Below, piece by piece: positions 33,509 through 45,165 of a stretch of 64,000 nt of DNA (positions are counted from its first letter, which is position 1; each line of letters starts with the position of its first letter). The position numbers and the translations under genes were made by a program. The notes beneath the pieces are model-generated. The model saw only the letters and a program-made list of their open reading frames with translations, had not been told where the DNA came from and did no database searches. This DNA comes from Chimonanthus salicifolius (taxonomy: Eukaryota > Streptophyta > Magnoliopsida > Laurales > Calycanthaceae), in assembly GCA_013350335.1 (NCBI GenBank), contig CM023541.1, positions 64,600,413 through 64,664,412 of the forward strand, in the 5' to 3' direction.

Positions 33509-33522
33509 GGGGGGGGGGGGGG
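33509..33522. repeat. Run of 14 G
   Basis: An uninterrupted G tract preceded by a T-rich tract, about 80 bp 3' of the helicase stop codon on the minus strand. It is a likely place for sequencing error. Confidence 0.9.
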
Positions 33523-33600
33523 TGAGGTTGGGGTTTGTAAAGAAACTTCTTCAGAATTATCTTGCCAGATAATAAAGACAACATCAGATACAATCTGGGC

Positions 33601-36600
33601 TCAATTGATGGAAGGAAGCATTGGATTCATGCTGAGTCCAGATTCACCAAAAGTACCTGGTTCAGCATGCTTTACTCTTCCAAAGTGTCGAATGTGACGC
33701 AAGAGCCTGGCCAGGAAAGTGTTGTGACATATTGTTGAGCTATCACATACAACTGCTACATGTTTGCGTGCTCTTGTTACGGCAACATTAATCCGTCTAC
33801 TGTCACCCAAAAATCCAACAGCACCTAGGTTGTTTGATCGAACCTACAGAAACAACCACCATCATATATTTCTCATGTAATGCTAGAGCTAAGAGGCATG
33901 TACATAATAGTAACTCAAGTGACTAATGTGACTTCCATGGATAATACCACATTTTGGATGTGGGTATGATGTGATTGTCAACAATGGATCTACAATATTG
34001 TGCTTATTATTGAGAGCTAGGAAGATTTGACACTTGTTGATGCTAAACGTATTTCACCCGCTTGTATCCATACCCAGATGCTAAGGATACTTTACAGGAA
34101 GTGCTTTAGCTAATCATTTTGTCATGGGTTTATTTTATTTGAAATTGTAATAATTTTAGTATAATATAGAAGCATCAGATACTAATAAAAACATATAAAA
34201 ATCTGTTTATTGCAATTAACTTTATAAAACAGATAGTCACAAGACATTTAGATACTTAAAAGACTAATGAATTCAACACAAGTAAGAGATAATACGGCAA
34301 AGGACAAATGTTACGAGTAAAACTAATAAATAAATGTAAAAATACTTCAAATGGGACACCCTGCATCTGTCTTCATGCCTTGGATTTTGGAAAATGAGGT
34401 ACTCTATCCCATTTACTGTATCCATTTCAATCTTGTGAAATGGAAATGGCAGGCAAATAATATAATAATAATTATATTCCTCTCTTCAGATACATTGCAG
34501 ATTAGTAGGATCCACTGATCCCCCAAACATGATGGGGGCATGTGATAGCCATTTAAGTCCCATTGGTTACTTGGCTATCAGATCTATGGTCATAGAGTGC
34601 TGCACTGAATTTACATAGATGTATCATGGTATGCATTATTAGTGGGTTTTAAGATGCAAATTCATGAGAGTTGAGACTTACAAGAGTTTTGAAACATTTT
34701 TGTAATTTTTATAATTTAAAAGAGGAAACAATAATAGCAGGACTTTGAAGCACTATATCACTTCTATCTGAATAAATCATGTGGTACATACATCACCAGC
34801 GGGTTATTGGATGCAGATTCTTGAACAGTATGACTTGGAAATGTTTTGAAACTGTCCTAACATCTTATTTGTACTTCATCATTCTCCTTCTGTGGCTAGA
34901 TTTATACTGAAACTGTTCAACCTCTTGTTGAAGCAACTATAACAAGGATTTTTTAAGAACACGAGGCTGCCCCATTTTCTGCATTCTGAATCTCTTGGCT
35001 ATCTTTTTCATTTCTGATAGGTAACAAAAGTTGTATGGATTGGACAGAGTATTTAAATATTTACAGCCTAATTTGTAAGGAGGCATGAACTATGAAATTG
35101 CACAGCAATGTTGTTGTTTACATGGACACACTACCTACAAATTCCTTCCAAGAATACAAAATGTAATAGACAATTACAAATTACTCCATGCAAGAGGCAA
35201 TCTCCAAACAGATCGTGCTGGTCTACCAGTCGAGGTCAATCAGAAGCTTATTCCCATAGATGGAGATCATCTAGAAGACCCCCAAATGTATCAGTGGATT
35301 TTGGCAAGCTCATGTATTAGAACATACTTACAAAGATATGCACCAAGCAAGTCCATATGTTCATACCCTGAATTTGTCATTTTGATGTGGTTTGAGGAAT
35401 ATTTTGATATGCTAAAAGTTCTCCTAGAAAGAAAAGGTTTACTTTCTAAATCCCAAAGTCATCTCAAACTTACAGGTCACTAGACATTGCCTCAATCAGT
35501 ATTTCCTTAGTGCAAAAAGCATATAAATGATGGGAGTTCTGCTTCATTTGAGTTCCTAATACTAAAGAGTTTTGCCTCATTTGATAGCTTGAAAGCTTTT
35601 GAAAAGATATAGGAATTCTTCTCTCATTCTATGTAAAATCTATTCCATTGCAGAATTTTCTCATTTTTTTTGAATGGTAATCACAATCTTCTCTCATTGT
35701 GATTTTCTTGATTATTCATGTTTGTGGCTGGTTTTGGTTCCTCTTGAGAGGGGTTTTGCATCGAAAACTCAAGATCTTAGAGTTGTTGTCTTGGACGGAC
35801 ATAAGATGGCATTAGTTGGTCACCAAAGGGTTCAATCTTGGAAGCCATTCCCCTTGTTGAGAAGTCATTTAGGCTGACAAGAAAGAAAAGATGTTGAAGA
35901 TTGGGGTACAATTGAAGAGATCAAACCAACAATGGAGAAGATTTTAAAAAATCAATACATGGAAGAACAAGGCAGGTAGATACAAGAAAAACCCTTGATT
36001 AAGAACATTTCTTTTGGAAAAAAAATGCAAATTTGTGGTCATTCTCATTAGATGACCAAAAAAGAATTGTTTACTTAGATTGGACGAGGCATTGAGGCAT
36101 CATCTCCCATCCTGTGTGGGATCTTTCTATGGTCAAATTTCTCCCACATTTCTTCTTGTGATTTTCTTGATTATTCTTGTTTGCGATTAGTTATTGTTCT
36201 TTGAAGAGGGCTTTTACATTGGAAATCCTAGATCACATTGCGTCAATCTCACATTGATATTACTTTCTACATGTTTGTTCTTCCTCCTGTTCATCACTAT
36301 TAGTTTATAGCATGATATATAACAATATGGTCATCATTTACACATATCTTACTGGTGTCTTACTCCAGAATCTATGGAGTTGATGCGTTAGGAGACACCT
36401 TAAGGTGACTTCAGGCTAGTCATCAAGGATGTAGTTAGAGAAAAGGTACTGGTTTATTTTAACTTCTTTTGGGGCATATGCACAAGTTGTAGAACTAATT
36501 GATGACCAAAACTAATGTGAAAACAAATATCTACTGAACTATCCCCCGCAAGGCCAAAAAAAACAAAGAAAGAAAAAAGAGAAACCTAAAACAGCACTAA

Positions 36601-37086
36601 TCTCCTAATAAACTCGAGGTTGAGGCATCCTCTTTCATAGACCTTGACTCATATCAAGGCAATGAAGAGAGAGAGAGACCAAAGCCAATATACAAAATAG
36701 TCACTAGGAGCAAGGTAAAGGACTTGTGGGCAACCTGCCCATAAAAGACATGCATGTCTGGTTTCTCCAACCAACTTGGTAGATGATAGGGTGAAGTCCA
36801 CATAGGCTAGTTCTAAGGTGACCCACTTGGCTATCAAATATTGCCTTGAACAGTAGCTAAATTAAAACATTTCATTTCCTGTGTCATGTTGACTCAAGCA
36901 AGGACAAATTTCTGTTTCAAAAGCATACCATTGATATAATTACAGCATCAGCTTCCCGACCTTGAAAGCTGTCAATAGTTGCAATCTCAACACCCACAGC
37001 CTCTGGTAGGTTATCCAGCTTGTCCCTCAAAAGTTGTACTTGAGCAACATAAGGAGATTGCACTGCAATGGCAGTTGGGCAGACAC
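33601..37086 (-). CDS. SMUBP2-like DNA helicase (Arabidopsis At5g35970 type), last two exons only
   Basis: Exon 36929-37086 gives CPTAIAVQSPYVAQVQLLRD and then VEIATIDSFQGREADAVIIS. Exon 33601-33843 continues in phase with VRSNN, then GFLGDSRRINVAVTRARKHV, AVVCDSSTICHNTFLARLLR and a normal C-terminus ending MNPMLPSIN. These are motifs V and VI of superfamily 1B helicases. Splice sites are GT-AG and there is no internal stop, so the C-terminal 130 residues look functional. The preceding exons (Walker A, DEAA and others) should lie at higher coordinates on this strand, but none is found up to the ADH gene. A gypsy fragment starts about 0.9 kb away and an assembly gap about 3 kb away. The piece is therefore a truncated gene, or its 5' half was lost or misplaced at the gap. 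Confidence 0.85.
35160..35490 (+). mobile_element. Copia reverse-transcriptase C-terminal fragment
   Basis: The plus strand reads LPVEVNQKLIPIDGDHLEDP, QMYQWIL and, further on, MLKVLLERKGLLSKSQSHLK with LTGH. This follows the conserved copia order (tPmEvN.kL...g..l.dp..Y...vG and ilrYlK...GkGLlf....HL.l.Gy.D). It has decayed sequence between the blocks. It lies in the helicase intron. Confidence 0.7.
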
Positions 37087-37949
37087 CTATATGTAGGTAC
37101 TGAAGTTAGGAAGAACACGAAAATGAAAGAGAAGGGCAATAAGAAAAATTACAAACAAAACGATACATAACAAGGCAGATTAGGAAAAAAATTCACATGT
37201 ATAGCCACATATATGAAAAAAAAACATTTCCAAAATGAGATAAAAGTTTGATGAAATGGCAAATGCAACAAAAAGAATTTCAAACCATGTTATTGTTATG
37301 ATTTGGCATACCAATCACTGTGACAAATATCACTATTGAGACCAACAAGAGTTAATATCAGGGTTTTTTCCCAATGACCATAATTTTTTGAGAGTAAGGA
37401 ACAGCCAAACTGGGACTAATACAGAAATCCATTACATGGAGTGGTAGATACATTGTCATCTTCTATTATTCTCTTGCTGAGTTTAGGTGTGTTTCACAAA
37501 AAAACTAAAATTGTATAGTAAATTTCCAATTGTTTTCAAAGTGATAGAAAAGTTTGCTTTTCAAAGTTTAATTTTAAATAAAAGTTGATGAAGGCCTATG
37601 TTGATTTTTCAACCTCCCAAGGTCTCCAACAAAATTAAATGGAAAAGTTTCAAATTCGGCTCATCTTTGTAGAAAGAGCAGATATTTTGCGACTATGGTG
37701 ACAGGTGTTTTCTATCATATTCCTAAGGTCTACCCAATAGCAAATGACATGCATCCATATGTACCACGTCACACCACAAGTCATCAAAATATTTATTTCC
37801 AATAGAAGAAGAAATTAGACACTTCTTGTCAACTATTACCTCGTTGCCCTTTTTGAACCAAGAACTATAATAATAAATCCTCTCTTCAGATACATTGCAG
37901 CTTTTGAAAAATCAGTATCTCCCTCTTAATTATTCTTAGGTCTTATTCA

Positions 37950-39100
37950 ACAGACTGCAGGATCGCTACTAAGGTACCCATTCTGTTCAAGATTATGTTG
38001 ATGACTTCTACCGCTTGCTCTCTCAATGATCTGCATGAGACAGAAGACCAAAAGATTGCCTGCTTTCTCCATGATTTAAGATGAGATCTTCAGAAAGAAC
38101 TTGCTTCGACCAGCCATTATGCTCTCCATGCGGCCATCAGCTTTGCTCTCAGAGTCGAAGCATTCATTGATACCCCTCCACAACAAAACCAACCAACTAA
38201 CCGTCCCACCTCATCCCTCCCCTCATACACCTATAACCCTCCCCGATCACACCCATAACCAATAAATTCACAAGCTTCGTATCAATCTCCCACACCACAA
38301 CCACCACCTCCGACCCGGCGTCCCCGTTACAACAATCCCCTGCCTCATAATAAACCCAATCCATCTTCATCTTCCTCTTCCTCTTCCAATCCTTATACTT
38401 GTCCAAACCTCGACAAGTGCTTTAAGCGTGGCAGGACTGGACACTGATCCCATGAATGTCACATCCATGTGGTGCTTGTCACACCAGGTACTCCACCTAA
38501 TGAGGATGATGATGACATTGAAAATATTGAAGCAAATGCTCCACCTACTTATGGCAATAACGAGGGCACACGTCTCCTGGTTGTTCGTACACTGTCTACT
38601 ACTTTGAGACACCGCCTCCGCGACATCGTCTGTTTCGCACTCCTTGCACAGTTAAGGGCATCTCATGTCTCTAAGCCATCGACAACGGTTGTGAAGACAA
38701 TTTAGTTTTCCAATCCTTGGTCGACAAGTTGCAACTTCCTATTCAGTAAGCATCCTAGGCCATACACTGCTCGTTGGCTTGATGATGATTATTGCAAGCA
38801 GATTACTTTACAGTGTCGCATCCCATTCTCTATTGGGTACTATACAAACTCTGCTATGTTCGATGTGATCGACATGGATATATGCCATTTGATATTGGGT
38901 CACCCATGGCAATTTGATGTTGATGTTGTTCATGAATGATGGTTTGTAGTTTGTTCTTGCACCTCCACTGCTTGTTTCCCATGCTCCTATCGTTGCATTG
39001 TGTGATTCTTCTGTTGCAGGCCCGCTTGCCAATTCTAGAGTTGATGCAGATGAGAGAGACCCCGTTGAACTCGAGAACAAGTTCTTTTCAAGACTGGGGG
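37950..39100 (+). mobile_element. Ty3/gypsy gag-protease fragment
   Basis: The plus strand contains QDYVDDFYRLLSQ, then LHETEDQKIACFLHDLR, DLQKELASTSHYALHAAISF and ALRVEAFIDTPPQQNQPT. A Ser/Pro-rich linker and a decayed zinc knuckle follow (CPNLDKCFKRGRTGH with stop, SHEC). Then comes a protease-like region (FDVIDMDICHLILGHPWQFD). Stops and frameshifts are present. Reverse transcriptase and integrase are missing. The purine tract CTGGGGGACTGA precedes the LTR at 39105. Confidence 0.8.
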
Positions 39101-39104
39101 ACTG

Positions 39105-39700
39105 ATGTAGGACATGCTGAGCATAGACCCCATTTTTAGTATTTTAGTAATTATTTTTTATTTTGTTCGATCCTATCTAGGATTCAGAGTCCTTGTTTTA
39201 GTAAGACAGCCAGGTCAGTGGCTTTCTTAGTGGTTTAAGAGTCGTAAATAAGTTTGGAAGTTGTAGGCAAGTTGGAATCCACTTTCAAAGTTCCCATTCT
39301 ATTTTGAGTTGTTAGATTTTCTTATAAATAGGCATGGTTGTAATCAGAGGGACATACCTCTTTCGAAATTATGAATTGAATCAGAATTAATACAAGTTAT
39401 TTACCTTTTATCTCTATTCTACCTTGTATCTGCCTTATTGTAGACGATCCTATTCCTCTGGCGTTAGCTGCAAACAAGCCACTGTTGTCGCTGAACTTTG
39501 GGCTTCATCCCAGGCGAGACTCCTTCGTTGCGTCACAGAAAATCTGGGCTTTATCCTAGATATCATCATCACCGCTGCTTCCGCCTGCTCTGCTTCTTCT
39601 TCCTTCCGCCGTTGTTGCTTGGATTCTCTCTGTTTTGCTGTAAACAGAATCATCCTTCCTTAAACCAGTTTCTCCCCTAACCCAGGTACTATCTTCCCTA
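39105..39700 (+). mobile_element. 3' LTR of the gypsy fragment (right end approximate)
   Basis: It starts TGTAGGACATGC directly after the internal purine tract and includes a TATA-like CTTATAAATAGGC at about 39323. It runs at least to a C/T-rich stretch near 39700. The right boundary and target duplication could not be fixed. Confidence 0.6.
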
Positions 39701-40054
39701 AACTCAAACCCTTTTGCTACTTTCCACCTTCTTCCCCTTTCCTCTGCTTCTGCCGCCAGTCTCTCCAAGTTTTCCCTCTTCCGTCGTTTCTCCTTGTTTC
39801 CCTCTTTCCTTTCACCTATTTACCGCATCGTGCCTTACCCTAAAGTTAATCGACCCACGTGCCAGAAACTCAATTTTTAAGTCAGACATCCACACGTGTG
39901 AAGAGACCATGTGTGTGTGACCTGATCTTTCGTTGGGGCTAATTAGCTTTCTTAAATCCCACACTACTATATCAATTTCCATGGACACTTGAACCCATTT
40001 CCAAGTGTGGTTAGGAATTCATATTCATGAGACTTAATCTATGTTCAAGTGTGG

Positions 40055-40154
40055 NNNNNNNNNNNNNNNNNNNNNNNNNNNNNNNNNNNNNNNNNNNNNN
40101 NNNNNNNNNNNNNNNNNNNNNNNNNNNNNNNNNNNNNNNNNNNNNNNNNNNNNN
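40055..40154. other. Assembly gap of exactly 100 N
   Basis: One hundred unknown bases. The round length suggests a placeholder of unknown true size. It lies between the helicase fragment and the ADH region, so gene order across it is uncertain. Confidence 1.
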
Positions 40155-40187
40155 AGCTTTCCGTAGCCATGGCGGCAGCAGAGAAAA

Positions 40188-40191
<4 letters not shown>

Positions 40192-40232
<41 letters not shown>
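40192..40232. repeat. (GA)n microsatellite
   Basis: About 20 GA dinucleotides 38 bp right of the gap. The repeat probably contributed to the assembly break. The Arg-Glu ORFs read through it are artefacts. Confidence 0.95.
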
Positions 40233-40234
<2 letters not shown>

Positions 40235-41269
40235 CAAGAGGAGGAGGGAAGGGAATTTATCGAGGAAAACGCCTCCTCAGGGGGGTAAGGGGAAAAATGA
40301 ATGAAAGAGGAAAACGAGCCAAACAGCGGAAAAGATCGTCCGACGCGTATATGCGTTTTATCAGAACTCCTTTACCTTTTTAAAGTTTTGACCTACGATC
40401 TTCGAGCGGGTCAATTTTGATCCGATCCGCGAATCCGACCCGAAAAAAATAAAGTTCGATGCGAGTATTTTCAAAAATAATTTTGACTCTAAGTCTACAC
40501 AGCCCTATTTGGAAACCAGTAAATTTTAATATTAAATTTTTTAAATTTAGTGGGTCACTGGAACATCATTAAATTAAAATCTTATATTTGATTGTCATTA
40601 AATGACAGAAATATTGAAAATTATATTTTTTAAATATTTAAAATTTAGTCGTTTATCAAGTGTTAAATTCAAAGTCTTAGTTTATAAATTACATTTCTCA
40701 TTGGCTAATGCAAATAAAGAGAAAGGACAACTCATATATCTTTCACTGCATATTAAACTTTTTTTTTTTTCATTTTAATAAAAATGTAGATAAAAAAGAG
40801 TCAGACTTAATTAGCTAAATTAAAATATAAATCAAGTTTTTTTTTTTTTGTGCGTGTGAATTGGGGGAGGGTTGTGTTTGGGTGGAGGAGGATTTAGTGG
40901 AAGGCAATCGTTCTTGGCCATTGCCTCCTTTCTTCCTTTGTCAACGTATGGTCTTGGAAATAGAAATGTCTATGGGCCGAGTTTTCCTTCTCCCAAGCCC
41001 CTATCAAATATCAAAAGCCTAAATTTGCCTATGCGTTTTCTCTCTTTTATTTTTTATTTAAAAAAATACATAAAACAGGAAAAATATAGAAAATCTAATA
41101 GAAACCGTTATTTTATAAAATTTTAGACTTTTCAAAAATCAAGACTTTGATACAATTTTAAAAATGGCCTAAAATTTTGAAAATTATCTAAATAATTATG
41201 AATAAGAAAATAAAGACGAAGAAATACATACTATGAACTTCTATGTTCTTAAATATCCTCTAGTGACAT
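40233..41269. other. Intergenic DNA, nothing recognised
   Basis: AT-rich spacer with T-runs. Short ORFs lack similarity I recognise. Confidence 0.5.
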
Positions 41270-41277
41270 GTGTCTTA

Positions 41278-42690
41278 GAGGCCCGGCCTAACTATAAGGC
41301 AAGTTATGCCTAGGCTTTAGGCCCCCGTTTAAAAAAGGCCCCACTCCTATTTTGATTGTACGGTGGACCAAATAGGATTGACAGACAGAGCATGTGGAAA
41401 AAGGGACAGAACTAAAGCATATTAAGTCCAGTCTAACTATAAAGCATGTTAGGCTTGGGCCTTAGGCCCCCATTTGAAAAAGGCCCCACTCCTACTTTGA
41501 TTGCATGATGGAGTAGATGGGATTAAGGGACAGAGCATGTGAAAAAAGGGACAAAACTAAAGCATATTAAGTCCAACCTAACTATAAAGCATGTTAAGTC
41601 TAGCCTAACTATAAAGCAAGTTAGGCTTGGGCCTTAGGCCCCCATTTGAAAAAGGCCCCACTCCTACTTTGATTGCATGATGGAGTAGATGGGATTGAGG
41701 GACAAAGCATGTGGAAAAAGGGACATGTCTAAGCGTGTTTGGCTTAGATGAAAAATGGTAAAACCATTTGCAATGAGAGGAAATGCAAAGTATTCAATTT
41801 TTGAGGGATGTATTAAGAGTTTTTTTTTTCTTTGTTTTTTTGAATTATGATAAGATATTTGGTAATAAATATTCTACAATTGAAATGAGACTAGTTTTAG
41901 TAGAAATATTCATCAAGAGTTAGGACATTGTTTTAGAAAATACTCATCTCCAATTTTGATCATACACCTAAAGGATCTTTCATCTAATAAGAGGATCAAA
42001 TATTTCGAAAATTACATATGTTGGCAAAGAGATATAAGGGCTACAAAGCTAGAAAAATTCAGTAATTTTAAGTACTTAAGAGTCAAGAGGGGCCTCTTCT
42101 GTTAATAAAATAAGCAATTGATTAAAGTAATTTAGACGAGGGGAATGTATTTCAAGGGATTCTCCTGGCCATTTTTGGCATTGTTTGCATTTTCTCTTGG
42201 TGTTGATTTGTGAATTTGTAGGGTTGAAATTTTAGATTATTTTGTGCTTCTTTTGGTTTAAGTTTGTGCCTATAAATTTAGTTAACAATATATTTCCTCT
42301 TTGCAAATCATGGTGTAACTTTTAATTTAGAGATCTTTGGTGAGTTGGTAGAATAATAGGACATTGTAACCATTCATCAATTCTCTTATTTTCACAGTGT
42401 CTGTTCTATTGTTCTTTAACCTTTCAATTTAATTCATTTTAATTTTTCATTAATTTAAAGACTAAATGAATTAACCATATTTGCAATTATATTTTAGCAA
42501 AACATGAATACAAAAATTTAATTAGTAATTTTACATCTCAAAAAGTAAGAAAAAATAGATTTTAGATAATTTTATTATTATATATAATTAAAGATTTAAT
42601 TAATTATTACTTATAATAATATATTAAATACTAAGAAGGCTCTATTTAAAATTTTCGCCTTAGGCCTCAATATATGTCGAGCCGGCAGTT
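41278..42690. mobile_element. Non-autonomous hAT-like element with 8-bp target duplication
   Basis: The flanks are GTGTCTTA at 41270-41277 and again at 42691-42698. The ends are related in inverted orientation: GCCCGGCC...TTTAGGCCCCC on the left, and CGCCTTAGGCCTC...GAGCCGGC on the right. The left third contains three tandem copies of a GGCCCC-rich unit. The 1,413-bp element has no intact transposase frame. Confidence 0.75.
41281..41735. repeat. Three tandem copies of a 145-165 bp unit inside the hAT-like element
   Basis: Copies begin CTAACTATAAGGCAAGTTAT (about 41288), CTAACTATAAAGCATGTTAG (about 41432) and CTAACTATAAAGCAAGTTAG (about 41597). Each is followed by TTAGGCCCCC, AAAGGCCCCACTCCTA, GTAGATGGGATT and AAAAAGGGACA. 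The second and third copies are nearly identical. A partial extra CTAACTATAAAGCATGTTAA sits before the third. Confidence 0.85.
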
Positions 42691-42698
42691 GTGTCTTA

Positions 42699-43948
42699 TA
42701 TTACAATTTATAATTATTTTATTAAAAACAAATAAATTTTAATAAAATATCATAATATTAAAAAAATTAGACAAATGTCATTAATACTCTATTTGTTGGA
42801 TCTCATTCGTAAATGTGCTGACTGCTGAGTAATATAGAGCAAACTACTGTACAAGTGATAGATCATTTATATTTTAATTAGATCATACATCTTTAGCTAT
42901 AGTATAAAAGAATGAGTTAACGATAGGAAGTGGGTAAAATTTGACCCACATAGTCTTCTTAATCATATAATTTAAACCTTAAAATTTTATTTTTACAAGT
43001 CGTTATTTTTTTTCATAGTTAACTTTACAAGGCTATAATAATTAATAAAGAAAATCAATTTAAAATCTTCTATCTATTTAGTCTTATAACTATTTCATGC
43101 AGTTATTTTAGAGCTCGACTGGTCAATTTCCACATAAAATTACCTTAAAGTCTGCTCTACTATTTCTTATTTTGTGTGAATAATGTTTTACTCGTTACTC
43201 TAACTACTGTTTTTACTGTCTGAAAACATACTATTATGGAATTATTATATGTCAATACTTAATAGTCTGTTTTGAAGAGACAATTCAACTTGAATTGAAC
43301 TCTTTTAAGAAAACTCAGTGACTCTGGGTGAAAAATATCAGAATCTATCGATCGAAATTTGTGATATTGACCAATATTCGATATATATTGTTAATATCAA
43401 TAGTTTTAATTCTTTTTAAATAAGAGAGAGAAATTTCTCAGTCAATACCAATATTTTAATCCTTGATTTGAAATTCTTCAATAAATATAAGTTTGAAAGT
43501 TTTTGTTAAATATATACATCATCTATTTAAATTTTAAAAATTTGAATAAAATTTTGAAAAAGAATTAAATATTTATACATTTCAGATCTCAACCACCTTG
43601 TTTGGGCTTGCGACTCACGTAAGATCTGCCGATTCCAAAATTGTCTATTTGTTAAGAGTCGTTGGATTCAGAAGTTCTTAGATCTCATTCCTGACACGTA
43701 CACTCCACCAAACCCTAAAATGATTCAGTTCTAAGGTTCCTTCACTCTCATTTCTGACTACTCCAACAGTCAACTCATTTGACTTCATAAGTCAATTTTA
43801 TTAGGTATTTAAGACGACATTTTTTTTTTTGAATTTATGTGTGAAAAATTACAGGAATCCAACATAACATAAATATAAAAAATAAAATTTGGATAAGATC
43901 TTCTTATTTTATTAGAAGATCAAAACTTGACGGATTGTGTTAAAGAGT
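42699..43948. other. Intergenic DNA, nothing firm
   Basis: AT-rich. A stretch near 43335-43410 (GAATCTATCGATCGAAATTT, then ATTCGATATATATTG) looks like a badly decayed copy of the TATCGG-type MITE. No gene is supported. Confidence 0.4.
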
Positions 43949-43959
43949 GTGGGTTTATT

Positions 43960-44264
43960 GCTAGGAGGTTGATCGGTATTGCTAGGGATATTTGGCGAAT
44001 GTGCATGTGTGGTGGCGTATGTTTTACTCACTCACCTCGATCTGCTAACTATGTGGCAGATTTTTTAGCGAAAGCCGGGGTGCTACTACTTTTTCTATCT
44101 TTGGAATTTTATTCTTCTCTTCAACCTTGATGTATTTTGGTTTCTTTTGTTGTTTTGATATTCTTCTTTTTAGGATTTGAGTATACATCTCTTATACTTG
44201 AATCGTATCCCTTTTAATTTCTTTTTAATGAGAAGTTACCGTTAACGTTTAAAAAAAAAAAAAA
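43960..44264 (+). mobile_element. Strongly 5'-truncated LINE with 11-bp target duplication
   Basis: The insert begins near GGAGGTTGATCGGTATTGCT and codes SIARDIWRMC-like and FTHSPRSANYVADFLAKAGV, the last part of a LINE RNase H domain. A 3' UTR and a 14-A tail (44251-44264) follow. GTGGGTTTATT occurs at 43949-43959 and 44267-44277. It is a close relative of the copy at 57095-57940. Confidence 0.85.
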
Positions 44265-44934
44265 GGGTGGGTTTATTTTTATTGAAGATTAGATAAAAAG
44301 ATATATTATTATGAATACTATCGCGTTTTAAAAATAAAACTCATGAAGAAATCACTTTACCGCTTCATTTTAAAATAAAAAATATGTTAGTGATAGATAT
44401 TTTTATTTGTTATGAACAATTTAGATTCAGAAATAAACAGGTGCCAAGGTGTAGTGTAAGCTGGATTTACAGTAGTTTCACCCTTTACAAAAAATACAAA
44501 ATTGGAAATTGATTGTAAATGGGGCCCAGTGATGATAGTAGTTTCATACATTGACTGCTAGGATCCACTTTATGAAAAACAACTTGGGATGATGACATAT
44601 TATGATAGCCAAGGTATGTACACCATATGGCCCATTGAAAATTAGGCTGATTGCAGCAGATGTGCACCATTTCAAAAGTGGCAAGAATATCCAGTTCTAT
44701 ATATCTTTTTTTTTTGCTAAAAGTTTTCAGATTTTAGGGGATGATATGCAAATTTTTTGAACCTTTGACTTTTTTCATAAATAGGCCTAAAACCAATATA
44801 CCTGAAAAATCAGCCAAAAATTTGGATATATGGAGATAAATATTTAAAATAAAATAAAAATCCGAATCGGAGATGGCCAAAATATCATATGAAATTCTCC
44901 CATTATGGGCCCAATAATTTAGATCCTTAGCGAA

Positions 44935-45165
44935 CTTTCGTATCGGCCGAGATCTTTTCTCTCTCTTTAATTTTTTTCTTTTTGAAAATCTCAGTGGGTT
45001 CTTTTTTTTTTTTTTTAAAAAAAATCGGCTGGCCCCACAACCGATATTCCTTTTTTTTAAGAAAGAAAGCGGCCGATATTCGGCCGAGATCTTATCCATA
45101 TCGGCAGAATTTTTTTTTTCTGTGACCGATACTTATCATATCGGCCGAGATATGTTGGTCCTAAA
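44935..45165. mobile_element. Diverged TATCGGCCGA-rich MITE
   Basis: It contains GTATCGGCCGAGATC, GCGGCCGATATTCGGCCGAG, TCCATATCGGCAG and CATATCGGCCGAGATATG. This resembles the elements at 26769/29782 and 30208, but clear CAGGGG ends were not found. Confidence 0.5.

Noticed and set aside
40027..40383. Arg-Glu-rich ORFs across the gap and microsatellite
   Set aside because: They read through N bases and a (GA)n tract.
41278..41735. CRISPR-like array
   Set aside because: The repeated units are long, contiguous and unequal, without spacers, and lie inside a transposon of a plant genome.
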